NCBI GenBank assembly: GCA_001564135.1
Contig: LKNH01000105.1
Coordinates: forward strand, 1-8,485
Reading direction: 5' to 3'
Length of the DNA: 8,485 nt
Source of the DNA: Halobacteriaceae archaeon Tc-Br11_E2g27
GTDB taxonomy: Archaea; Halobacteriota; Halobacteria; Halobacteriales; Haloarculaceae
The position numbers and the translations under genes are program-made. Shown here piece after piece: positions 1 through 4,874 of this stretch (the first letter of the stretch is position 1; each line of letters starts with the position of its first letter). The notes below the pieces were generated by a model. That model made no database searches and was not told the origin of the DNA. It worked only from the letters and a program-made list of their open reading frames with translations.

Positions 1-257
1 AAATTGAGACTGTCGACCCGACCGTAGTCGTCCCGACCGGAAAACACGCCACAAAATCGGTGCTTGCACTCGCCGACAAACAGCTGGATGGGTTTCTCGA
101 CACTGTGCTTGACTCAATTGAGTGCCCGTCTATCGACACGACAGTCGTTCCACTCATTCATCCATCCTACCAAAATATCTGGGTTGAGCGAATCGGGTAT
201 ACGACTGAGACGTATCAAGCCGCCGTTGCACAGGTACTGCGGTCGCTCTGTGAATAA
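1..257 (+). CDS. Uracil-DNA glycosylase superfamily-like protein, C-terminal fragment
   Basis: The reading frame is open from the left edge (first full codon at base 3) and ends with TAA at 255-257, giving about 84 residues; the N-terminal part lies outside the window. The visible part contains PTVVVPTGKHATKSVL, the kind of strand-loop-helix that precedes the last catalytic motif in uracil-DNA glycosylase-fold proteins, followed by PLIHPSY, which matches the position and style of the HPS motif that contacts the DNA minor groove. A helix ending YQAAVAQVLRSL closes the protein, as is usual for this fold. If the assignment is right, the enzyme removes uracil or damaged bases from DNA. The catalytic Asp or Glu motif near the N terminus cannot be checked here, so it could be an inactive or RNA-directed relative. 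The GTG at base 60 is internal and is not a start. The gene converges with the aminotransferase on the other strand. Confidence 0.6.
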   Translation, partial: IETVDPTVVVPTGKHATKSVLALADKQLDGFLDTVLDSIECPSIDTTVVPLIHPSYQNIWVERIGYTTETYQAAVAQVLRSLCE

Positions 258-264
258 GTAGTTG

Positions 265-344
265 ATACTACCGGACGTAAGCTATTGAACAATCTCCTCA
301 TCCCGGGATGGCGAGTATGTTAACGAAGTTACGTCCGGCAGTAT
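265..344. repeat. Inverted repeat with nested palindrome between convergent genes
   Basis: Arms at 265-280 and 329-344 are 16 nt each and complementary at 15 of 16 positions; the core is CCGGACGTAA / TTACGTCCGG. The 48-nt centre contains the perfect 12-bp palindrome CATCCCGGGATG (299-310). The structure begins 7 bases after the stop of the upstream plus-strand gene and ends 7 bases before the stop of the minus-strand aminotransferase, so a transcript from either gene would fold into a long hairpin. A bidirectional 3'-end structure or terminator is the simplest reading. A degenerate non-coding mobile element is the alternative, but I see no flanking target duplication. No T-run follows on either side. 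Confidence 0.6.
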
Positions 345-351
345 GAGACCG

Positions 352-1536
352 TTACTGTTTGAGCCCTTGACGGGTTGCTTCGAGACCACTCGCCGCATCA
401 ACTGACGCACCTTGTTGTTCGAGCGCATCACCGAGTGCAGCAACGACCGCCAGGACGTTCTCCGCTTTTGCGCTGTGGCCCATACAGCCGATTCGGAGGA
501 TATCACCCGACAAGGCACCAAGCCCGGAGGCGACTTCGATATCGTACTCGGTGAGCAACTGCTCGATAACCGCTCCGTCATCGACGCCATCCGGAAGCCG
601 AACGGCATTCAACGATGGGAGCCAGAACTCGGGCTCGGCGTTGAGCGAAAGCCCCATCTCCGTGACGCCATCCCGGAGAGCCCCGGCCACATGCTTGTGA
701 CGGTCCCAGCGTGCTTCGAGCCCTTCCTCAACCGCGATACGGAGCGCTTCTCGGAGCGCATAGACGTTGTTGATAGGGGCAGTATGGTGGTAGGCACGTT
801 CGTCACCCCAGTACGAGCCCAACTCTGTCAGGTCGAGATACCACGACCGGACTGGCTCGTCGCGGCTGGTTACCTTCTCCATTGCGCGGTCGGAAAGCGT
901 CAGTGGGCTTGCGCCTGGGGGACAACTGAGACACTTCTGACCGGCGGAGTAGGCGACATCGATACCCCAGTCGTCAACTTCCAGTTCGACGCCGCCGAGC
1001 GAGGTGACGGTATCGGCAATGACGACAGCTCCGTGGTCGTGTGCAACACCGGTAAGGTCCGCAACGTGTGGCTGTTTGACGCCAGTGCTTGTCTCAGCGT
1101 GGACGAAACACACAACATCGGGGTTGTGTGTTTCACATTCGGTTTTGACTGTCTCAATCGCCAGTGGCTCGCCCCACGGAGCAGCAACAACGACTGGCTC
1201 TCCGCCAGCACGTTTGACCATTTTTGCCATCCGCTCGCCAAAATAGCCGTTTCCGGGAACTAGCACGGTATCTCCTGGCTCAGTTAGATTTCCGATTGCG
1301 GTTTCCATCGCCGCCGAACCGGTTCCACTGACCGGGATTGTCCACTCGTTGTCGGTTCGAAAGACAGTTCGAAGGAGCGACTGTACTTCGTCCATAATCT
1401 CGACAAATGACGGGTCGAGATGGCCGACTGGTGGCGTCGAAAATGCACGCAACACGCGTGGATGCGTATCACTTGGGCCAGGCCCCATCAGCGTCCGTTC
1501 CGGTGGCAAAAGCTCGCCAATTGGTTGAGTATCCAT
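352..1536 (-). CDS. Class V PLP-dependent aminotransferase (alanine-glyoxylate / serine-pyruvate type)
   Basis: Predicted to move an amino group between alanine or serine and glyoxylate or another 2-oxo acid, using pyridoxal phosphate in the cytoplasm. The 394 residues match the usual length of this family. Visible motifs: N-terminal LMGPGPSDTHPRVL (residues 16-30); phosphate-binding SGTGSAAME (70-78); IADTVTSLGG (173-182), whose Asp175 should pair with the pyridine nitrogen; SAGQKCLSCPPG (197-208) with Lys201 as the Schiff-base lysine; LRIG (347-350) with Arg348 placed like the substrate-carboxylate arginine. The ATG at 1536 is preferred over the one at 1563: the extra nine residues (MTDPITCST) are not family-like, and an AT-rich stretch near 1560-1570 lies at TATA distance from 1536. 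It follows the deacetylase by 62 nt, so it could be third in that operon or have its own weak promoter. Exact substrate cannot be told from sequence. Confidence 0.9.
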   Translation of the reverse strand: MDTQPIGELLPPERTLMGPGPSDTHPRVLRAFSTPPVGHLDPSFVEIMDEVQSLLRTVFRTDNEWTIPVSGTGSAAMETAIGNLTEPGDTVLVPGNGYFGERMAKMVKRAGGEPVVVAAPWGEPLAIETVKTECETHNPDVVCFVHAETSTGVKQPHVADLTGVAHDHGAVVIADTVTSLGGVELEVDDWGIDVAYSAGQKCLSCPPGASPLTLSDRAMEKVTSRDEPVRSWYLDLTELGSYWGDERAYHHTAPINNVYALREALRIAVEEGLEARWDRHKHVAGALRDGVTEMGLSLNAEPEFWLPSLNAVRLPDGVDDGAVIEQLLTEYDIEVASGLGALSGDILRIGCMGHSAKAENVLAVVAALGDALEQQGASVDAASGLEATRQGLKQ

Positions 1537-1598
1537 AGTTGAGCATGTGATGGGGTCAGTCAAATGCTATCCGGTTTGGACGAGTGGAACTGGCCGCC

Positions 1599-2612
1599 TC
1601 ACTCGATACCGTGAAAGCCCTGTTCTCGCACGTCCGTGAGCACACTCTGTGCGCCATCGCTTACCTCGTCGTCACTCGGTGGTGGTTGATAACCGTCAAA
1701 GACCTCATGTACCATCCGAATGCTCTCGGAGAGGGTATCGAGTCCATAGCCACCCTCCAGAACAAATCCGAGTGCTGCACCGGCCTCCTCGGCAATGTCA
1801 CGAACAGATTGGGTCATGCGACCGAAATCCTCCGTTGTGACGCGCATCCGCGAAATAGGGTCGTGTTCGTGTGCATCGAACCCAGCACTAATCAGGAAGA
1901 GGTCTGGGTCGTATGCGACGAGTGCGGGGCCAATAACGGATGAGAGGGCTTCAAGATAGGCGCCGCCAGTTGTTCCCGGTGGGAACGGGATATTCATTGT
2001 TGTTCTGGTCCCGTCGTGAGTACCGGTCTCATCGATTGCGCCGCTACCCGGATAGAGTCCGCGTTCGTGAATCGAGATATAGAACACATTACCCTGGTCA
2101 TAAAAGATATCCTGTGTCCCGTTGCCATGGTGAACATCCCAGTCGAAAATTGCAACCCGTTCGGCTTCGCCGCTATCAATCACAGATTGTGCTGCGACAG
2201 CCGCATTGTTGAAAAAGCAAAAGCCCATGGCATCGTCCTCGACGGCATGGTGTCCCGGTGGTCGACCAAGTGAGAACGGTGTGTCACGACCATCCTTGCC
2301 TGCAAGCGCCGTTTCAGCCGCCCATTCTGCGAGACCAGCACTCGCGCGTGCGGCATCCCATGTCTTTTCACCAGCGACGGTATCCGCATCCCAGTTGCCC
2401 CCGCCGCGTTCACAGAATCCCTCGAATTTCTCGACGTACTCGTCATCATGCACTGCTTCAAGACGGTCCCTTTCGGCGCTATCGGCGTTTACATAGTTGA
2501 CGCCGTGACACTCTGTGAGTTTCTGTCTGACTGCCCGGAGACGGTCAGGACTCTCCGGGTGGCGTGGGCCGGTTTCATGCTCCAGACAGACTTCGCGATA
2601 TCCAAACCTCAT
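1599..2612 (-). CDS. hdaI: Histone deacetylase family protein (class II / acetylpolyamine amidohydrolase-like)
   Basis: Zinc hydrolase predicted to remove acetyl groups from lysines of proteins, or from polyamines. All active-site motifs are present in the 337 residues: SLGRPPGHHA (114-123) with the His121-His122 dyad; FDWDVHHGNGTQ (156-167) with zinc ligands Asp159 and His161; SAGFDAH (242-248) with third zinc ligand Asp246; VLEGGYG (284-290) with the transition-state Tyr289. The N terminus begins with a substrate-loop segment, HPESPDRL (18-25), typical of the class II branch. The start codon overlaps the histone stop in an ATGA arrangement, so the two genes are almost surely co-translated. 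The pairing suggests a chromatin role, but haloarchaeal histones have no clear eukaryote-like acetylated tail, so the true substrate is open. The symbol follows the Haloferax volcanii name as I recall it. Confidence 0.93.
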   Translation of the reverse strand: MRFGYREVCLEHETGPRHPESPDRLRAVRQKLTECHGVNYVNADSAERDRLEAVHDDEYVEKFEGFCERGGGNWDADTVAGEKTWDAARASAGLAEWAAETALAGKDGRDTPFSLGRPPGHHAVEDDAMGFCFFNNAAVAAQSVIDSGEAERVAIFDWDVHHGNGTQDIFYDQGNVFYISIHERGLYPGSGAIDETGTHDGTRTTMNIPFPPGTTGGAYLEALSSVIGPALVAYDPDLFLISAGFDAHEHDPISRMRVTTEDFGRMTQSVRDIAEEAGAALGFVLEGGYGLDTLSESIRMVHEVFDGYQPPPSDDEVSDGAQSVLTDVREQGFHGIE

Positions 2613-3049
2613 TCGAAATACTGTGTTAGTTCTGTGTATAGTTGGATGTCATCGGATTTGATTGTTCGCCTGTCAGCGTGTCGTGCCAGCAACGCGGCGG
2701 CGGCCGCAACCGTATCCGCGTACGCCTCAAGTTCGGACGCGAGCGCAATCCGTGCATCCATTGAGACGCGATATCGGTCGTCAATATCCAACCTGGCAAC
2801 TCGGTCGACAGGAGCTATCGGAAGCGCAAGCGCCTCCTTTTCTGGCAGTGTGTCTCTGTCGAAATCCGCCGCCATCAGCGTCTTTCGCCCGTCTTTGTCT
2901 GCTCGTTTCGCAGCAACCGTTGCACGCTGGGCCCCCTCCTGTTGAATCTTCCGTGCGAGTTCCTCGGCCGCCTCAGCACTCACACGCAACCCGTCCGCGT
3001 TGCGCCGAATTACTTCATCGACCGGCGCGAACGGAAGTTCAACACTCAT
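2609..3049 (-). CDS. hstA: Archaeal doublet histone (two fused histone folds)
   Basis: A 146-residue protein with two histone folds in one chain, as is typical of haloarchaea. Fold 1 spans about residues 4-67 and begins LPFAPVDEVIRRN; fold 2 spans about 75-143 and begins with the parallel LPIAPVDRVARLD. Each ends in the short strand and helix typical of the family (RKTLMAADF near 55-63; RRTIKSDDI near 127-135). Acidic residues are frequent, as expected for a protein in high salt. One chain would pair its own folds like a histone heterodimer. The Halobacterium homolog has been reported to act more as a transcription regulator than as a bulk DNA packager, and the same may hold here. It has a good promoter at 3072-3088 and overlaps the downstream deacetylase by 4 nt. 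Confidence 0.95.
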   Translation of the reverse strand: MSVELPFAPVDEVIRRNADGLRVSAEAAEELARKIQQEGAQRATVAAKRADKDGRKTLMAADFDRDTLPEKEALALPIAPVDRVARLDIDDRYRVSMDARIALASELEAYADTVAAAAALLARHADRRTIKSDDIQLYTELTQYFE

Positions 3050-3071
3050 ACGCCACTACGGGGCGGTGGGA

Positions 3072-3088
3072 ATCTTAAGAGTTTCCGA
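3072..3088 (-). promoter_or_regulatory. BRE/TATA promoter of the histone-deacetylase operon
   Basis: On the minus strand the sequence reads CGGAAAC (BRE-like, 3082-3088) followed by TCTTAAGAT (TATA-like, about 3072-3080). The TATA centre lies about 27 nt upstream of the histone ATG at 3049, so transcription should begin at or within a few bases of the start codon, giving a leaderless or nearly leaderless mRNA. Confidence 0.6.
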
Positions 3089-3109
3089 ATCGCTCTCATC
3101 CGCTAACCG

Positions 3110-3162
3110 AATTCCCCACCAAATGGTAGGAGATGGGGCAAGATAATTCCTATGTGGGAATT
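3110..3162. repeat. Weak inverted repeats between the PUA gene and the histone gene
   Basis: AATTCC (3145-3150) and GGAATT (3157-3162) form a perfect 6-bp hairpin with a 6-nt loop just after the stop of the PUA gene. A second copy of the left arm, AATTCCCCAC (3110-3119), can instead pair with GTGGGAATT (3154-3162) with a one-base bulge. These could be a 3'-end structure for the PUA transcript or an operator-like site upstream of the histone promoter. There is no T-run, so a terminator call is weak. Confidence 0.3.
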
Positions 3163-3172
3163 GTACTGCCAA

Positions 3173-3652
3173 CTAGGCTTCAAGTTCGTACAGGTCGTCT
3201 CCAACGTGATGAAGCGATTCGATGACACGACCCTCATCGCCGACCATATCGTCGCCAGTCGTTAGCGCACGACCGACTGCCAGAAACTTCCCGTGTGTTT
3301 CTTCCTGTATCACGACGAGGTCATCCGTAGCGATGGTCTCGTCTGCTTCGACAATACCCGGACGCATGATATCCGCGCCGTTTGAAACAAACTGAATCGC
3401 ACCCGCATCGACCGTGACAATGTGTTCATCAGGTGGATATTCGTTTGCGCCACGGACTGTCAAAAACGGCTCGCCGTCGAGATAGAGCACGAGGGGTTCT
3501 CCATCAACAAGGACCACATCCCACTCGTCGTTGGTTAACTCAACCTTCTCGAAGGAATCAGCGTCAAGGTCAACCGCAAGGTTTGTCGCTAGCGCCTCCT
3601 CAATCTCCGCGATAGCATCCGAGCGAAGATGGTGTCGCGATTTAATCTCCAT
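3173..3652 (-). CDS. PUA-domain RNA-binding protein, MCT-1-like (pre-PUA + PUA)
   Basis: A 159-residue protein with an N-terminal pre-PUA domain of the archaeal DUF1947 type (about residues 1-72, beginning MEIKSRHHLR) and a C-terminal PUA domain (about 75-155). The PUA part shows IVTVDAGAIQFVSNGADIM, the conserved RNA-contacting strand-helix, and RPGI, followed by a strand ending VGRALTTGDDM. Eukaryotic relatives (MCTS1, the N-terminal part of eIF2D) bind the small ribosomal subunit; the archaeal role is not settled. The open frame extends upstream to 3862, but that part overlaps the SHOCT gene antiparallel to nothing family-like. The ATG at 3652 is chosen because the family starts with this motif and GGTGAGC (3661-3667), complementary to the 16S 3' end, lies 8-9 nt upstream. 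It is 49 nt downstream of the SHOCT gene and probably in its operon. Confidence 0.88.
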   Translation of the reverse strand: MEIKSRHHLRSDAIAEIEEALATNLAVDLDADSFEKVELTNDEWDVVLVDGEPLVLYLDGEPFLTVRGANEYPPDEHIVTVDAGAIQFVSNGADIMRPGIVEADETIATDDLVVIQEETHGKFLAVGRALTTGDDMVGDEGRVIESLHHVGDDLYELEA

Positions 3653-3660
3653 ATTCAAAC

Positions 3661-3667
3661 GCTCACC
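3661..3667 (-). promoter_or_regulatory. Shine-Dalgarno-like site that sets the PUA gene start
   Basis: Minus-strand GGTGAGC matches part of the GGAGGTGA anti-16S sequence and lies about 8 nt before the ATG at 3652. This supports internal initiation on a shared SHOCT-PUA mRNA, since no convincing TATA box lies at the leaderless distance from this start. Confidence 0.5.
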
Positions 3668-3701
3668 GGCCGGGGAAATGAATGTCCCGCTTTCAGGGAT
3701 A

Positions 3702-4106
3702 TCATTCCAGCTCGGATTCGTGTTCGACGGCGAGCTCATCCTCGGACAACCGATATCGTCCCTGTTCGAGCCCGTCATCGAGTTCCAGAAGCCTGTCGAG
3801 TCGTCGCTCGAACTCCTCATCACCGATTTCACCTTGCGCATACCGGCGCTTGAGTTCCGCAAGCGCGTCGAGCTCCGGTGAGTCGGACTGAGGCTGTGCT
3901 TCCGATTCGTCGAACCATATCTCAGCGATTTCCTCGCCCCAGAACAGGAACAGCGGTGTGAGAATAACGAATCCTACGATAGCGAGGACACCGGGAACGA
4001 CCTCTGGCAGGCCTATGGCCCCACTGAGTGCGGTAAACCCGACTGTCAAGACGGCAATAAGCAGCCACAACTCCTCGGCAACGAACTCCTTTTTCCGCTC
4101 GCTCAT
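3702..4106 (-). CDS. SHOCT-domain two-helix membrane protein
   Basis: A 134-residue protein of unknown function. Two hydrophobic segments (about residues 13-32 and 35-57) place it in the membrane. They are followed by an acidic linker, then a SHOCT motif (SPELDALAELKRRYAQGEIGDEEFERRLDRLLEL, residues 77-108, cited here by position) with the characteristic L-x-x-L-K-x-x-x-x-x-G-x-I-x-x-x-E-F pattern, and a short acidic tail. SHOCT domains are short C-terminal helices thought to mediate oligomerisation or partner binding. The ATG at 4106 is chosen over the one at 4130 because a TATA box at 4129-4137 lies 27 nt upstream of 4106 and covers the alternative start, making this mRNA leaderless. The PUA gene follows after 49 nt. 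Confidence 0.8.
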   Translation of the reverse strand: MSERKKEFVAEELWLLIAVLTVGFTALSGAIGLPEVVPGVLAIVGFVILTPLFLFWGEEIAEIWFDESEAQPQSDSPELDALAELKRRYAQGEIGDEEFERRLDRLLELDDGLEQGRYRLSEDELAVEHESELE

Positions 4107-4128
4107 ATGCTGCGTTCGTTGACCAACC

Positions 4129-4137
4129 ATTATAAAT
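4129..4137 (-). promoter_or_regulatory. TATA box of the SHOCT-PUA transcript
   Basis: Minus-strand ATTTATAAT, centred about 27 nt before the ATG at 4106. This is the distance expected when the transcript starts at the first base of the start codon. Confidence 0.65.
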
Positions 4138-4175
4138 CGGATGGGAGCAGGTGTCGGTTCTCACCAGCTTTTAGA

Positions 4176-4182
4176 GTAAAAA
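4176..4182 (-). terminator. T-run after the tRNA-Ser 3' fragment
   Basis: Directly after the tRNA 3' end sequence of the downstream fragment, the minus strand reads GTTTTTAC (T5 at 4182-4178). Archaeal RNA polymerase commonly stops at such T-runs. Neither of the other two copies has five consecutive Ts at this point, so this may be the original terminator of the locus. Confidence 0.45.
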
Positions 4183-4254
4183 CGCCAGGACTGGGAGTGA
4201 GCAGACACAACGTGTCTGCGAGCCTTGCAGGACGAAGTCCTGCGGCGTTTGAAC
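4183..4254 (-). pseudogene. tRNA-Ser 3'-end fragment carrying the double-hairpin insert
   Basis: On the minus strand this begins with GTTCAAA (T-stem end and T-loop), is interrupted by a 51-nt insert (4197-4247), and resumes with TCCCAG, TCCTGGC and the discriminator G, identical to the 3' end of the intact tRNA-Ser at 4375. Nothing matching the 5' acceptor, D, anticodon or variable arms lies upstream; other palindromic sequence is there instead. It cannot make a tRNA. With one extra flanking base (4182-4254) it matches 71 of 73 positions of the corresponding part of the pseudo-tRNA at 4511-4583. Confidence 0.8.
4197..4247. repeat. Double-hairpin element, copy 1
   Basis: A 51-nt unit of two adjacent perfect hairpins: GCAGACAC / GTGTCTGC (4201-4208 / 4212-4219, loop AAC) and GCAGGAC / GTCCTGC (4227-4233 / 4237-4243, loop GAA), joined by a 7-nt linker. 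It lies exactly between the two halves of a tRNA T-loop. No transposase or obvious target duplication is present. It is probably a small palindromic repeat family, or an insert copied along with tRNA sequence. Confidence 0.8.
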
Positions 4255-4326
4255 AGGAGCGAGACGTTCCGGGCATGCGGCCTCACCCCGCTCGGCCGTT
4301 CCGGGGCTGCGACTCGCGTGTTCAAA
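4248..4326. repeat. Palindromic segment bounded by T-loop-like ends
   Basis: TTTGAACA (4248-4255) and TGTTCAAA (4319-4326) are perfect inverted repeats, and pairing continues with GCGAG (4259-4263) / CTCGC (4313-4317) after a small asymmetric bulge. Inside lie a direct repeat of CGTTCCGGG (4265-4273 and 4297-4305) and short GC-rich inverted repeats (CGGCC / GGCCG; CCCCG / CGGGG). The ends are T-loop-like in opposite orientations (GTTCAAA on each strand). No gene is evident. It abuts the double-hairpin copy and may be a second module of the same element. Confidence 0.55.
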
Positions 4327-4341
4327 TCTAATTGTAGCCTA

Positions 4342-4371
4342 TTTGTCACTCGTGGGGTTACTCGTGACAAA
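4342..4371 (-). terminator. Stem-loop just downstream of the intact tRNA-Ser
   Basis: TTTGTCAC (4342-4349) and GTGACAAA (4364-4371) form a perfect 8-bp stem with a 14-nt loop, starting 3 nt after the tRNA 3' end as read on the minus strand. The minus strand begins TATTTTG here, so a short T-run coincides with the hairpin. Plausible terminator or 3'-processing structure. The repeated ACTCGTG around the loop may instead mark an old duplication. Confidence 0.5.
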
Positions 4372-4374
4372 ATA

Positions 4375-4456
4375 CGCCAGGACTGGGATTTGAACCCAGA
4401 ATCCCGGAAGGGAACACGCTTTCCAGGCGTGCGCCTTACCGTTCGGCCATCCTGGC
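4375..4456 (-). tRNA. tRNA-Ser: tRNA-Ser (anticodon GGA), intact
   Basis: An 82-nt cloverleaf with no encoded CCA. Acceptor GCCAGGA pairs with TCCTGGC and the discriminator base is G. D-arm stem GCC/GGC; anticodon stem CACGC/GCGTG with loop CTGGAAA, giving anticodon GGA for serine codons UCC and UCU; a class II long variable arm (TCCC-TTCC-GGGA); T-arm CTGGG-TTCAAAT-CCCAG. The long variable arm and G discriminator are serine identity elements. There is no intron. It has its own BRE/TATA promoter (4484-4496) and lies between two defective relatives in the same orientation. Confidence 0.96.
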
Positions 4457-4483
4457 CCGTATGAATCTTGTATTGGTGGAGGG

Positions 4484-4496
4484 TTAAGCACTTTCG
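4484..4496 (-). promoter_or_regulatory. Promoter of the intact tRNA-Ser
   Basis: Minus-strand CGAAAG (BRE, 4491-4496), two bases, then CTTAA (TATA core, 4484-4488). The TATA core is 28-32 nt upstream of the mature 5' end at 4456. The identical arrangement precedes the pseudo-tRNA at 4637. Confidence 0.65.
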
Positions 4497-4511
4497 CTCT
4501 CGATGCGGGGA

Positions 4512-4637
4512 CGCCAGGACTGGGAGTGAGCAGACACATCGTGTCTGCGAGCCTCGCAGGACGAAGTCCTGCGGCGTTTGAACCCAGAATCCCGGAAGGC
4601 TTTCCAGGCGTGCGCCTTACCGTTCGGCCATCCTGGC
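4512..4637 (-). pseudogene. tRNA-Ser(GGA) pseudogene with T-loop insertion and 7-nt deletion
   Basis: Apart from two changes this copy is identical to the intact tRNA-Ser at 4375-4456. First, 7 nt (GTGTTCC on the minus strand) are missing, which removes most of the 3' strand of the anticodon stem and part of the variable arm. Second, a 51-nt double hairpin (4526-4576) splits the T-loop between TTCAAA and T. The acceptor stem, D-arm and anticodon loop are intact. It should not yield a working tRNA even if the insert were removed, because the deletion remains. The near-perfect match elsewhere means the duplication is recent or kept alike by gene conversion. Its promoter (4665-4677) appears intact, so a structured RNA may be made. 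Confidence 0.85.
4526..4576. repeat. Double-hairpin element, copy 2
   Basis: Same 51-nt unit as 4197-4247 with two substitutions. Hairpins: GCAGACAC / GTGTCTGC (4530-4537 / 4541-4548, loop ATC) and CGCAGGAC / GTCCTGCG (4555-4562 / 4566-4573, loop GAA). One substitution lies in the middle of the first loop. The other, C4555 in place of T4226, closes the base of the second stem with a C-G pair, so both stems are preserved. Confidence 0.8.
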
Positions 4638-4664
4638 TCGTTTTGAGGTAGCGGGAGCGGTCAA

Positions 4665-4677
4665 TTAAGTCCTTTCG
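4665..4677 (-). promoter_or_regulatory. Retained promoter of the tRNA-Ser pseudogene
   Basis: Minus-strand CGAAAG (4672-4677), two bases, then CTTAA (4665-4669), with the TATA core 28-32 nt upstream of the pseudogene 5' end at 4637. Motif and spacing equal those of the intact tRNA, although the sequence between promoter and gene is unrelated. The promoter overlaps the last codons and stop of the small membrane-protein gene at 4665-4874. Confidence 0.55.
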
Positions 4678-4874
4678 TTCGCGCGTCGTCTGATTCGGGG
4701 ACGAAGCAGGTGTGCCGAGACAACGCTCACTGCGAAGACAACGACCGCAACCCCACCCATCACGGCAATTCCGACAAACTCTCCGGTAAAGATGTGATAG
4801 GCCTGAATAAGGACGAGAAACGAAAGGCCGCCTATCAGCCCCCAGAGCAGACTCGATTTGTGCTCGCGTCTCAT
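4665..4874 (-). CDS. Small two-helix membrane protein, hypothetical
   Basis: A 69-residue protein I do not recognise. A basic start (MRREHK) is followed by two hydrophobic segments, about residues 8-28 and 34-57, and a strongly basic C-terminal tail (RPRIRRRANERT). The positive-inside rule suggests both ends face the cytoplasm. The ATG at 4874 overlaps the ridA stop in an ATGA arrangement, so the two are translationally coupled and the start is secure. A partnership with RidA cannot be inferred beyond co-expression. The 3' end carries the promoter of the tRNA-Ser pseudogene. Confidence 0.75.
   Translation of the reverse strand: MRREHKSSLLWGLIGGLSFLVLIQAYHIFTGEFVGIAVMGGVAVVVFAVSVVSAHLLRPRIRRRANERT

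Noticed and set aside
265..344. Definite miniature transposable element
   Set aside because: No target-site duplication is visible at the edges and copy number cannot be judged from one window.
412..1263. Long plus-strand open frame of 283 codons opposite the aminotransferase
   Set aside because: It lies wholly antisense to a gene with complete PLP-enzyme motifs, and its product shows no domain pattern; long antisense frames are common in haloarchaeal DNA.
3653..3862. N-terminal extension of the PUA protein back to 3862
   Set aside because: It overlaps the coding sequence of the SHOCT gene in another frame and is low-complexity, while the family begins at the ATG at 3652.
4107..4130. Upstream ATG (4130) for the SHOCT protein
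   Set aside because: This codon falls within the TATA box, so it would not be on the mRNA.
4225..4539. Open frames crossing the tRNA-Ser locus on either strand
   Set aside because: They read through tRNA sequence and palindromes and have no family resemblance or start signals.
4183..4583. CRISPR-like array from the repeated hairpin blocks
   Set aside because: Only two copies, embedded in tRNA sequence and over 250 bases apart, with no regular spacers and no cas genes.
4512..4637. T-loop insertion as a removable archaeal tRNA intron
   Set aside because: Even after removal, the 7-nt deletion still breaks the anticodon stem and variable arm, and I see no clear bulge-helix-bulge at the insertion ends.
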